A DNA stretch of 9,175 nt from Verrucomicrobiota bacterium (GTDB lineage Bacteria; Verrucomicrobiota; Verrucomicrobiia; Chthoniobacterales; UBA10450). Below the pieces are notes generated by a model. It did no database searches, was not told the origin of the DNA, and saw nothing but the letters and a program-made list of their open reading frames with translations. Positions 1-5,951 of the stretch are shown here, piece after piece; positions within the stretch are counted from its first letter, which is position 1, and each line of letters starts with the position of its first letter. The DNA lies in contig QHON01000014.1 of assembly GCA_003218815.1 (NCBI GenBank), forward strand, positions 1-9,175. Direction: 5' to 3'. The translations under genes and the position numbers were made by a program.

Positions 1-950
1 GGTGGACGAAAGGCGCGGATCTTCACCTTCGGGTTCATGATGGGACCGGCGAGAATTTGTTCGAAAGCTTGCTTCAGGATTCCCACGCTCTCGCGCATTT
101 CGAGCGCGCGCATCATTAGGCGGTCGTAGGTATCGCCATGTTCGCCGAGCGGCACGCGGAATTTGAAACGCGGATAAAAACCATAGCCATCCACTTTGCG
201 CACGTCGTAGTTGACCCCACACGCGCGGAGCATCGGGCCGGTGATGCCGGCGTTGATCGCGAGATCGGCCGATAGTTTGCCGACCTCTTGGGTACGCGCG
301 ATGACGACCTCATTCGAAAGAATCAGGTTCTCGAATTCATCTAGAAATCGCGGGAACGCATCGACAATCTTTTTTGCCCGCTCCATCCAGTCAGACGTTG
401 CGTCGACCCGGCATCCGCCGAAACGCATGTAGTCGCACATCATGCGCGAGCCTGAGAGCGCCTCGAACAGGTCGAGAATCTTCTCACGCTCGCGGAATGC
501 ATACATGAGGGGGGTGCCCCACGCGCCCATATCGCTGAGCAGAAAGCCAAGCAGTGAGGCGTGATTTTGAAGTCGCGTTAGTTCGGCCAGGATGACGCGG
601 AGATATTCGGCGCGCTCCGGAACTTCAATGCCCGCCAGCTTCTCGACACTGAGCGCGTAGGCCCAGTTGTTTGTCATCGAACAAAAATAATCGAGCCGAT
701 CGGTGTAAGGCATCGAGCCGAGATAGCTCGTGTTCTCGCCGATTTTTTCGTGATTGCGATGGAGGTATCCGAAAACGGGCTTCAGCTTGCGGACGATCTC
801 GCCCTCGAGCGCGACGTTCATGCGAAACACCCCATGGGTCGAGGGATGCTGCGGCCCCATCGACACTTCCATTAACTCGCCCTCGAGCCGTGCGCCCATT
901 GTCGTCGGTGGTCGCTCGGCTGGCTCGAGGGTTTGGATCGTCGCGCTCAT
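1..950 (-). CDS. nuoD: NADH-quinone oxidoreductase subunit D (partial, C-terminus off the left edge)
   Basis: This is the 49-kDa-type subunit of respiratory complex I, which with NuoB forms the quinone site on the cytoplasmic side of the membrane. The ATG at 950-948 overlaps the nuoC stop (ATGA), and 316 codons are visible without an internal stop. Seen motifs: 'MGPQHPSTHGVFRM' (about residues 31-44, with His35 and His39), 'GYLHRNHEKIGE' (61-72), 'PYTDRLDYFCSMTNNW' (from 81; Tyr88 aligns with the quinone-binding tyrosine known in the family) and 'FREREKILDLFE'. The visible reading stops around the segment 'GPIMNPKVKIRAF', so from the usual family length of about 400 residues some 80-90 C-terminal residues lie outside the window. 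It is a stand-alone NuoD, not the NuoCD fusion of enterobacteria. It is the last visible gene of a nuoABCD run and was probably translated by coupling to nuoC. Confidence 0.96.
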   Translation of the reverse strand, partial: MSATIQTLEPAERPPTTMGARLEGELMEVSMGPQHPSTHGVFRMNVALEGEIVRKLKPVFGYLHRNHEKIGENTSYLGSMPYTDRLDYFCSMTNNWAYALSVEKLAGIEVPERAEYLRVILAELTRLQNHASLLGFLLSDMGAWGTPLMYAFREREKILDLFEALSGSRMMCDYMRFGGCRVDATSDWMERAKKIVDAFPRFLDEFENLILSNEVVIARTQEVGKLSADLAINAGITGPMLRACGVNYDVRKVDGYGFYPRFKFRVPLGEHGDTYDRLMMRALEMRESVGILKQAFEQILAGPIMNPKVKIRAFRP

Positions 951-1621
951 TGCCGTTGCACAGTGATATTTTCCGCGCCATCGAGCTGCGGGCGCGGAGT
1001 GTAATGCTGTTTCGCTCTTTCCAAAACGTCGTCATGTGGCGTCGGCTCGTACTCGTAATCGTCTGGTTCGCGATAATCCTTCCGCATCGGATAATCCTGG
1101 AACTCGTCCCACATCAAAATGCGTCGCAGATCCGGGTGGCCATCGAACCGAACCCCGTAGAGATCGAAAATTTCCCGCTCCTGAAATTCAGCGCTCCGAT
1201 AAATGGGTGTAAGCGACGGTAAACGCGCACCATCTGCGCGGTCGGCTGTGCGCATTCGAATGATGACGGGACCGTGTTTGTGCGTCATCGAGTAAAGGTG
1301 GTAGACCGCTTCGAGATAGCCGGGGACTTTTTCCTCCGTCGGTTCATCGACATCTTTTTCAACGCCGTCGACGACCTTTTTCACCTTCACCGTTTTCTTC
1401 ACCGTACGATCGAGCCAATCGACGCCGGTTGCGTTCGAGCAAAAATCGAGTCGCAGCGTAGGATCATCACGCAAAAACTTTGCAACAGCCGACGCGTGTT
1501 CGCTGTCGATCAAAAGCGACGGCTGATTTGCCGGCCCCGGATTCGGGACGATCTCGATCCTAGCCCCAGGAACAGCGACTTCGGCGCGGCCTTTGATTTG
1601 CTCCAGCGATTCCACGGTCAC
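947..1621 (-). CDS. nuoC: NADH-quinone oxidoreductase subunit C (30-kDa type)
   Basis: This is the 30-kDa-type peripheral-arm subunit of complex I, 224 residues. The diagnostic block runs from about residue 147 to 183: 'EREIFDLYGVRFDGHPDLRR' followed by 'ILMWDEFQDYPMRKDY', matching the family pattern ERE-x-YD-x-G-x-x-F-x-GHPDLRRIL ... RKDY. The start is a GTG (1621-1619) that overlaps the nuoB TGA by 4 bases (GTGA), which argues for translational coupling; a second in-frame GTG lies at codon 3 and cannot be excluded. Residues about 71-100, between 'GVDWL' and 'GYLEAVYHLYSM', form a strongly charged Lys/Val/Glu insertion not present in compact homologues. The C-terminal tail after 'RKDY' is acidic and then neutral. 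No cofactor-binding residues are expected, because NuoC carries no Fe-S cluster. Confidence 0.96.
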   Translation of the reverse strand: MTVESLEQIKGRAEVAVPGARIEIVPNPGPANQPSLLIDSEHASAVAKFLRDDPTLRLDFCSNATGVDWLDRTVKKTVKVKKVVDGVEKDVDEPTEEKVPGYLEAVYHLYSMTHKHGPVIIRMRTADRADGARLPSLTPIYRSAEFQEREIFDLYGVRFDGHPDLRRILMWDEFQDYPMRKDYREPDDYEYEPTPHDDVLERAKQHYTPRPQLDGAENITVQRQ

Positions 1622-2241
1622 GTACGCTCGATTTTCGGCGGCTCAAAAACATTCGGATTCGCTGGCGGCTCCAAATCGTGTTCGCCAAATGAAGGGACCG
1701 GAAACTCGCTCGGTTGCGCTGCGTTGAGATGCTCAGCCCTGTTGTCGCCAGTCAGTTTCTGCCCGTCGATTTTTCGCTGTAACTCCATGAAAGCATGCAG
1801 CAGCGCTTCCGGCCGTGGCGGGCAACCTGGAATGTAAACATCGACCGGGATATATCGGTCGATTCCTTTCAAGACGTTGTAACCTTGTTTGAACGGTCCA
1901 CCGGAAATTGCACAGGCTCCCATGGAAATCACGTATTTCGGATCAGGCATCTGGTTGTAGAGCCGCACAATTTGCGGCGCCATTTTCTTGGTCACTGTCC
2001 CGGCCACGATCATCAGATCGGCCTGACGCGGCGATGGCCGGAAAATTTCTCCACCGAACCGCGCGAGGTCGTAGCGTGATGCCGCGGTGGCGATCATCTC
2101 GATTGCGCAACAAGCCAGCCCGAACTGCAGCGGCCAGATCGAGCTCCGTCGACCCCAATTGTAAAGATCCTGCATCGAGGTCACCCAGATCCCTTGTCGT
2201 TGCAGTTCGCTGCGAAGCCCTTCGTCGATTTGCCCGCTCAT
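1618..2241 (-). CDS. nuoB: NADH-quinone oxidoreductase subunit B (cluster N2 subunit)
   Basis: This is the PSST/20-kDa-type subunit, 207 residues, which holds the terminal 4Fe-4S cluster N2 that reduces quinone. All four ligand cysteines are visible: Cys44 and Cys45 in 'FGLACCAIEM', Cys110 in 'MGACAISGG' and Cys140 in 'PGCPPRPEAL'. The segment 'FRPSPRQADLMIVAGTVT' (from residue 67) is also typical. The catalytic core ends near residue 160; the last 45 or so residues are Pro/Glu/Asn-rich and look disordered. The ATG at 2241-2239 has 'AGGA' 1 base upstream of it, an unusually close Shine-Dalgarno candidate. It is separated from nuoA by 53 bases containing short CCCTTTAACC-type repeats, and it overlaps nuoC at its stop. 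Confidence 0.97.
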   Translation of the reverse strand: MSGQIDEGLRSELQRQGIWVTSMQDLYNWGRRSSIWPLQFGLACCAIEMIATAASRYDLARFGGEIFRPSPRQADLMIVAGTVTKKMAPQIVRLYNQMPDPKYVISMGACAISGGPFKQGYNVLKGIDRYIPVDVYIPGCPPRPEALLHAFMELQRKIDGQKLTGDNRAEHLNAAQPSEFPVPSFGEHDLEPPANPNVFEPPKIERT

Positions 2242-2248
2242 GTCCTGA

Positions 2249-2286
2249 TTAACCCTTTAACCTATACCCTTTTAACCTTTTTTAAC
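2249..2286. repeat. Short direct repeats in the nuoA-nuoB spacer
   Basis: On the plus strand, CCCTTTAACC (2253-2262) is followed by CCCTTTTAACC (2267-2277) and an overlapping CCTTTTTTAAC (2276-2286). On the transcript this reads as repeated GGTTAAA(A)GGG just upstream of the nuoB ribosome-binding region. The units are seen directly; any function, such as a protein site or RNA element, is not established. Confidence 0.6.
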
Positions 2287-2294
2287 GTCAAAAG

Positions 2295-2681
2295 TCATTT
2301 CGCCCAATTTAAGCATCCTTTGCTCCATGCCCAAACGAGTCCTTCAATCAGCAATAGCAGGAAAACCAAAATCGCAATGAAAGCTCCGACCGGCAAACCG
2401 GTGAACGCCACCGCAAACGGCACCAGAAAAATCGCTTCGACGTCGAAGATCAGAAAAATGATGCAGTAGAGGTAATACTGTGATCTGAACTGTACTTGGG
2501 CTTCCCCGAGCGATTCGACACCGCATTCGTAGATCGCATTCTTTCCCGCACCCGGCTTTGGCGGCTGGAAAAAACGTCTCCAGAGCCAGGCCAATGCCAG
2601 CGGCAGCAAAGGAAATACGAGCGCGACGCCGACAAAAATGATGATAAAAAAATAGGGATCAGGCGTCATGATAGCCATCAC
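2295..2681 (-). CDS. nuoA: NADH-quinone oxidoreductase subunit A
   Basis: This is the small membrane subunit of complex I that sits at the junction of the membrane and peripheral arms (the ND3 counterpart), 128 residues. Three hydrophobic segments are visible at about residues 10-32, 71-92 and 98-118. The conserved 'YECG' (51-54) lies in the long cytoplasmic loop and 'FDVE' (79-82) opens the second helix, placing Asp80 and Glu82 where the family's conserved acidic residues sit. The start is uncertain: a GTG at 2681, ATG at 2678 and ATG at 2669 are all in frame within five codons and none has a clear Shine-Dalgarno sequence. The longest form is given. It is the first gene of the nuo run, 111 bases after rplQ. 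Confidence 0.95.
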   Translation of the reverse strand: MMAIMTPDPYFFIIIFVGVALVFPLLPLALAWLWRRFFQPPKPGAGKNAIYECGVESLGEAQVQFRSQYYLYCIIFLIFDVEAIFLVPFAVAFTGLPVGAFIAILVFLLLLIEGLVWAWSKGCLNWAK

Positions 2682-2792
2682 TGGCGTAAACGGAGCGTGT
2701 GCTCATGCGAACCTTGCCAAGAAAGCCCCGCGTTATCAATACTGCGAGTTTGAGCGGAAAACGCTCGGGAGCTGCCGCAACTCTACGGAAAA
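2682..2792 (-). other. 111-base rplQ-nuoA gap with a small hairpin
   Basis: No gene is seen here. A perfect 5-bp inverted repeat, gagcg (2752-2756) and cgctc (2762-2766), has a 5-base loop but no T tract follows it on the minus strand, so it does not qualify as an intrinsic terminator. I could not find a convincing -35/-10 pair. Readthrough from rpoA-rplQ into nuoA is therefore possible but unproven. Confidence 0.4.
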
Positions 2793-3326
2793 TTATTTCT
2801 CCGCGTCCCGCGGTTTTCGGCCAAGCCATCCGCGCCGTTTAGGCTTGGATTCCTCGGCTGGCATCGGCGCAGATTCCTTCGGTTCCGGCGCGGGCTCTTT
2901 CGCTTGAACAGGCTTTTCTTTTTTTGTCTTGGCGCCCTTCTCTTCCGCGGCTTTCTCCTCGGCCACTTGTGCGGCATCGACCCATTCGATAAAGGCCATG
3001 GGAGCGGAGTCGCTCTTGCGTTGCCCGAGCCTCACTATGCGCGTGTAACCTCCATTGCGATCGGTCGATCTCGGCGCGATTTGGTCGAACAATTTCTTCA
3101 CCGCGGTCTTGTGCCGCAATGTTGCGAGGGCATTCCGTCGCGCGTGGATCGATCCTTTCTTTCCGAGCGTCACCATTTTCTCCGCGAGCGGTCTAACCGC
3201 CTTCGCCTTGGCGAGCGTCGTCTTGATGCGTTGGTGTTCGATCAAGGCGCAAACCTGATTGGCCAGCAGCGCCTTGCGGTGCTCAGCCGTGCGGCCAAGC
3301 TTAAGCGCCTTTTTTTGGTGCCTCAT
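2793..3326 (-). CDS. rplQ: 50S ribosomal protein L17 with long C-terminal extension
   Basis: This is the large-subunit ribosomal protein bL17, 177 residues. The core (about 1-118) is unmistakable: 'MRHQKKALKLGRTAEHRKAL' at the N-terminus, then 'LIEHQRIKTTLAKAKAVRP', and 'RNGGYTRIVRLGQRKSDSAP' followed by 'MAFIEWVD'. The E. coli protein is about 127 residues; here some 59 further residues follow, rich in Lys, Glu, Ala and Pro and ending in a basic patch 'KPKRRGWLGRKPR'. The extension looks low-complexity and disordered. The ATG at 3326 lies 22 bases after the rpoA stop with no clear Shine-Dalgarno sequence, so the two genes are probably co-transcribed, as is usual for this pair. Confidence 0.97.
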   Translation of the reverse strand: MRHQKKALKLGRTAEHRKALLANQVCALIEHQRIKTTLAKAKAVRPLAEKMVTLGKKGSIHARRNALATLRHKTAVKKLFDQIAPRSTDRNGGYTRIVRLGQRKSDSAPMAFIEWVDAAQVAEEKAAEEKGAKTKKEKPVQAKEPAPEPKESAPMPAEESKPKRRGWLGRKPRDAEK

Positions 3327-3348
3327 GATTGGGCAGATTCAACGATGA

Positions 3349-4386
3349 TTACTGCTCGGCAGCCGCGCCGTTCGGGCTAGCGCCATCACTACTCGCCGGG
3401 ACGTCCACCAGACCTGGATCGAACTTCATCCCGAGGCTCAAACCAAGCTGTTGAAGTTTGTCTTTGATTTCGTTGAGCGATTTCTTGCCGAAATTGCGAT
3501 ACTTAAGCATCTCGGCCTCGGTTTTTTGTGCGAGCTGACCGACTGTCGTGATATTCGCGTTGTTTAGGCAATTGGCGGCGCGCACACTCAGCTCGATTTC
3601 GTTCACGCTCATGTTGAGCAGCTTCTTGAGCTTGATGTTCTCTTCGCTGACACCGGCCGGCCGCTCGTCGAATTCGATCACGTCCTCATTGAAGTTCACG
3701 AAAACATCAAGGTGATGGCGCAGAATCGCAGAGGCTTGGAGCAGGGCATCCTCCGGAGTCAATCGTCCGTCGGTCCAGATTTCCAAGATTAGTTTATCAT
3801 AATCAGTCCGCTGACCGACGCGGGTATTTTCGACCGCGTACTTCACGCGCGTGACTGGCGAGAAGATCGAATCGATCGGGATCAAACCGATCGGTTGATC
3901 GGCGCGCTTGTTTTCTTCGCCCGTTGCGAAACCACGCCCGACACGCACTTCGAGTTCGGCGTCAAACTTATGTTTCTTGTCGAGCGTGCAGATCACCTGC
4001 TTTGGATTAAGCACGTCGTAACCCTGCACTACCTGGATGTCGCCAGCCGTGACTTCGCCTTCCCTGTTTAAGGTCAGCGAAAGTTTTTTCGGCTCATGAT
4101 CCTCGGCTTTGAATTTCACCTTCTTGAGATTGAGGACGATGTCGGTCACGTCCTCGACCACGCCCGGAAGGGTGGCGAACTCATGTTGCGCGCCGCTGAT
4201 CTTTACCGCTGTGATGGCTGCGCCTTCTAATGAAGAAAGCAGAACGCGGCGGAGTGAATTTCCAACGGTGTGACCGTAGCCGGCTTCAAACGGCTCGGCG
4301 ACAAACTTGGCGTAGGTTTCTGTAGCAGTTTCCTCGTCTTTGACGAGAGTTTTCGGCATCTCAAAACGACCGTAACGGACTGGCAT
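3349..4386 (-). CDS. rpoA: DNA-directed RNA polymerase subunit alpha
   Basis: This is the alpha subunit, 345 residues, which dimerises to nucleate core RNA polymerase and contacts UP elements and activators. The N-terminal domain (to about residue 240) carries the assembly block 'GYGHTVGNSLRRVLLSSLEG' (36-55). The C-terminal domain (about 258-320) shows 'ELSVRAANCLNNANITTVGQ', with Arg269, Asn272 and Cys273 aligned to the E. coli UP-element-contacting R265/N268/C269 region, then 'NFGKKSLNEIKDKLQQLGLS' ending in 'LGM'. About 25 flexible Ala/Ser/Gly-rich residues follow. The ATG at 4386-4384 is preceded by an AT-rich stretch without a Shine-Dalgarno motif. Its usual upstream partners rpsM, rpsK and rpsD are not here; a LemA/TPM cluster precedes it after a 274-base leader. 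Confidence 0.98.
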   Translation of the reverse strand: MPVRYGRFEMPKTLVKDEETATETYAKFVAEPFEAGYGHTVGNSLRRVLLSSLEGAAITAVKISGAQHEFATLPGVVEDVTDIVLNLKKVKFKAEDHEPKKLSLTLNREGEVTAGDIQVVQGYDVLNPKQVICTLDKKHKFDAELEVRVGRGFATGEENKRADQPIGLIPIDSIFSPVTRVKYAVENTRVGQRTDYDKLILEIWTDGRLTPEDALLQASAILRHHLDVFVNFNEDVIEFDERPAGVSEENIKLKKLLNMSVNEIELSVRAANCLNNANITTVGQLAQKTEAEMLKYRNFGKKSLNEIKDKLQQLGLSLGMKFDPGLVDVPASSDGASPNGAAAEQ

Positions 4387-4392
4387 AATTTA

Positions 4393-4455
4393 AAACCGGA
4401 AAGCGGAGAGCAGAAACCGGAAGGCTAGAACCCGAAATCTAAAATCCGAAATCCG
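4393..4455. repeat. Degenerate 21-base-period tandem repeat
   Basis: Three consecutive 21-base units start at 4393, 4414 and 4435. Units 1 and 2 share the opening aaaccggaa and match at about 14 of 21 positions; unit 3 has drifted and ends in two copies of aaatccg (4442-4448 and 4449-4455). Because 21 is a multiple of 3, the repeat is translatable in the minus frame as an 'FRF'-rich peptide, a frequent source of false hypothetical proteins. A related copy lies at 8562-8582. Confidence 0.65.
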
Positions 4456-4472
4456 AGATATCTTTCTTCGCC

Positions 4473-4519
4473 GGGTTTCCCCTGACGAGTGCGGTTTCAC
4501 GTCCAGCGACGGGAAACCC
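4473..4519 (-). promoter_or_regulatory. Perfect 9-bp inverted repeat in the rpoA leader
   Basis: gggtttccc (4473-4481) and gggaaaccc (4511-4519) are exact reverse complements separated by 29 bases. On the minus-strand RNA this would form a GC-capped stem about 90 bases upstream of the rpoA start. No T tract follows on the minus strand, so it is not a standard terminator; a leader structure or processing/regulatory element is possible. The pairing is seen, the role is inferred. Confidence 0.45.
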
Positions 4520-4581
4520 AGGGACCAACGGCGTAACTTAAAAAACTCGCTGCGGACGACCAATGAACACCACGACCCACA

Positions 4582-4598
4582 AAATGCAAGTCGCATTT
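4582..4598 (-). other. Small hairpin downstream of the soluble TPM gene
   Basis: aaatgc (4582-4587) and gcattt (4593-4598) pair perfectly around a 5-base loop, extendable by a G-U pair in the minus-strand RNA. It ends in TTTT followed by GTGG. It lies about 62 bases after the upstream gene's stop and could be a weak terminator, but the stem is short and AT-rich. Confidence 0.25.
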
Positions 4599-4660
4599 CC
4601 TGGTAAGGCACACTGCTTCTGTCCGCAAAGGATCGCCCCGGAGGTGTGTGTCGCCACCGA

Positions 4661-5098
4661 CTACGTCTCGATAATGTCATCCGGCAACTCCTTCCCACCG
4701 GTCGATATCTTCGGGAAATGCGCAGCGAGCATTTCGCCGGCTTCCCCGATCGCTTCAATGAGTGCGTGGCTGAATTTCTCGTTCTGGAAATACACGCGCA
4801 TTCCATCAACAAGGTGCTGCCAGAATTGTTCCCCGCACTTTTCGTGGATAGCTTTATCACCCACCACAGCGAACTTATGCGCGCGGGGCGCAACGAAAAT
4901 GAGCACGGCATTGCGTTCATGCGTTTTGTGCATGCCAAGGCGCTGAAATTTTTTCTGCGCGGCAATCAGTGGATCGGCGCTCAACTTGCCGCGCTGAACA
5001 TAAACCCGGATTTGACTGGACGTTTTCGATTCCACTTCCCGAATCGCCCCAACAATTCGATCGTGTTCGAGCCTACTGAGAAATTCTTTCGTTCGCAT
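4661..5098 (-). CDS. Small soluble TPM-domain protein
   Basis: A 145-residue protein of the TPM (TLP18.3/Psb32/MOLO-1) fold, COG3762-like. Recognisable features are the N-terminal 'EHDRIVGAIREVESKTSSQI' (from about residue 11), 'FQRLGMHKTHERNAVLIFVA' (from 51), 'FAVVGDKAIHEKCGEQFW' and the terminal 'KELPDDIIE'. There is no signal peptide or membrane segment, so it is probably cytoplasmic or associates with its partner. The start is the ATG at 5098-5096, 4 bases after the preceding TPM gene's stop; the frame stays open further upstream, but that stretch lies inside the neighbour's glycine-rich tail in another frame. The biochemical function of bacterial members is poorly defined. Tight spacing implies co-expression and perhaps physical partnership with the membrane TPM protein. 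Confidence 0.85.
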   Translation of the reverse strand: MRTKEFLSRLEHDRIVGAIREVESKTSSQIRVYVQRGKLSADPLIAAQKKFQRLGMHKTHERNAVLIFVAPRAHKFAVVGDKAIHEKCGEQFWQHLVDGMRVYFQNEKFSHALIEAIGEAGEMLAAHFPKISTGGKELPDDIIET

Positions 5099-5102
5099 TT
5101 GG

Positions 5103-5927
5103 CTACCAGCTCGAACCTGCCCCACCTCCACCAAAGCTGCCGCCTCCGCCGCTGAATCCGCCGGATCCACCGTCGCCGGACGACCAACCGCCTCCGCCCC
5201 CACCCGTCGGGAAAAAAATGGGACCACCTCGGCCTGATGAATAGCCGTAACCGCCGAGTCGCCGCGCCACCCTCGAGATCACGATCAACACAATGATAAA
5301 GATGATGAAGAACAAAAAACTAGGAGCGCTGGCCTTGCCGTGTTGTTCCGCAACCGTTTTTCCCGATCCTTTGTACTCGCCCCGGATCGCTTTGCAGATC
5401 AAATCGATCCCGGTGGCGAGCCCGCCTTCATAATCGCCACTGCGGAGATGGGGCTTGATATGGTACTCGGTGATGTCGAATGCCGTAATGTCCGGCAGCG
5501 CACCTTCGAGGCCGTAGCCGACCTGAATAAACATCTTGCGATCCTCAATGAAGACGAACAGCACGACGCCGTTTCGTTTATCCTTTTGGCCGACACCCCA
5601 GGATTGGGCGACACGCTGTGTGTAATCCTCAATCGACGAATCGCTTTGCATTTTCGGAAATACCGCGACCACGACTTGATTGGACGTTTCACGCTCGAAT
5701 TGCGCGAGCTGCTCGTTGAAGTGCAGCGCGGCTTCCTTCGAAACGACGCCGGCGTAGTCGTTGAAATAGCCGGCCGGCTTGGGAGGAATGATTTCGGCGG
5801 CTTGGCTCGACAAGGAGACAAGAGCGACGAGCGTCGCGCTAATTAAAAAAGTCTTTATCACTGGTAGATCGAGCCGTCGCTTGCTCGATGCTAAAAATGC
5901 ACCGCGCCTTCGGCTGCAGATTGACAT
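5103..5927 (-). CDS. Membrane-anchored TPM-domain (YgcG-like) protein with Gly-rich tail
   Basis: A 274-residue envelope protein. Residues about 24-43 form a signal peptide ending 'SSQA' before 'AEIIPP'. The TPM domain spans about 52-185, with 'YFNDYAGVVS', 'IEDYTQRVAQSWGVGQK' (from 99), 'NGVVLFVFIEDRKMFIQVGY' and 'GLEGALPD'. A membrane segment follows at about 203-220, then a short basic stretch and a glycine/serine-rich tail to residue 274, the classic YgcG layout. Two starts are possible: ATG at 5927, 24 bases after lemA, giving a long basic N-region, or GTG at 5861, which begins directly at the signal peptide ('VIKTFLIS'). The GTG gives the more typical signal peptide; the ATG gives better operon spacing. 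No enzymatic activity can be assigned from sequence; the family co-occurs with LemA. Confidence 0.9.
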   Translation of the reverse strand: MSICSRRRGAFLASSKRRLDLPVIKTFLISATLVALVSLSSQAAEIIPPKPAGYFNDYAGVVSKEAALHFNEQLAQFERETSNQVVVAVFPKMQSDSSIEDYTQRVAQSWGVGQKDKRNGVVLFVFIEDRKMFIQVGYGLEGALPDITAFDITEYHIKPHLRSGDYEGGLATGIDLICKAIRGEYKGSGKTVAEQHGKASAPSFLFFIIFIIVLIVISRVARRLGGYGYSSGRGGPIFFPTGGGGGGWSSGDGGSGGFSGGGGSFGGGGAGSSW

Positions 5928-5951
5928 CGTTCAACGGAGCCGCCAATCCAC

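Larger units (their letters stand above)
4387..4660 (-). other. Structured, repeat-bearing leader before rpoA
   Basis: This 274-base stretch lacks a credible gene. It holds, from the rpoA side outward, a degenerate 21-base-period repeat (4393-4455), a perfect 9-bp inverted repeat (4473-4481 with 4511-4519) and a small hairpin (4582-4598). It must contain the end of the upstream transcript and/or the rpoA promoter, but no -35/-10 pair is clear enough to call. A reading frame crossing it on the minus strand encodes only the phenylalanine/arginine-rich peptide produced by the repeats and is not taken as a gene. Confidence 0.55.

Noticed and set aside
671..1837. Long plus-strand open frames opposite nuoB, nuoC and nuoD
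   Set aside because: They are antisense to conserved complex I genes, have arginine/serine-rich compositions typical of shadow frames and match nothing I recognise.
2249..2286. Telomere-like GGTTAAAGGGTTAA resemblance
   Set aside because: Only three imperfect units inside a bacterial operon; resemblance to telomere repeats is superficial.
2904..3380. Plus-strand frame of 158 codons opposite rplQ
   Set aside because: It is antisense to the clear L17 gene; composition reflects the complement of ribosomal protein codons.
4390..4965. Minus-strand open frame of 191 codons between rpoA and the TPM gene
   Set aside because: It overlaps the well-supported small TPM gene in another frame, and its C-terminus is only the 'FRF'-rich translation of the 21-base repeat; no family resemblance.
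5099..5227. Upstream extension of the small TPM protein to an ATG at 5227
   Set aside because: The extra 43 residues come from reading the neighbour's glycine-rich tail in a shifted frame; the conserved TPM sequence begins right after the ATG at 5098.
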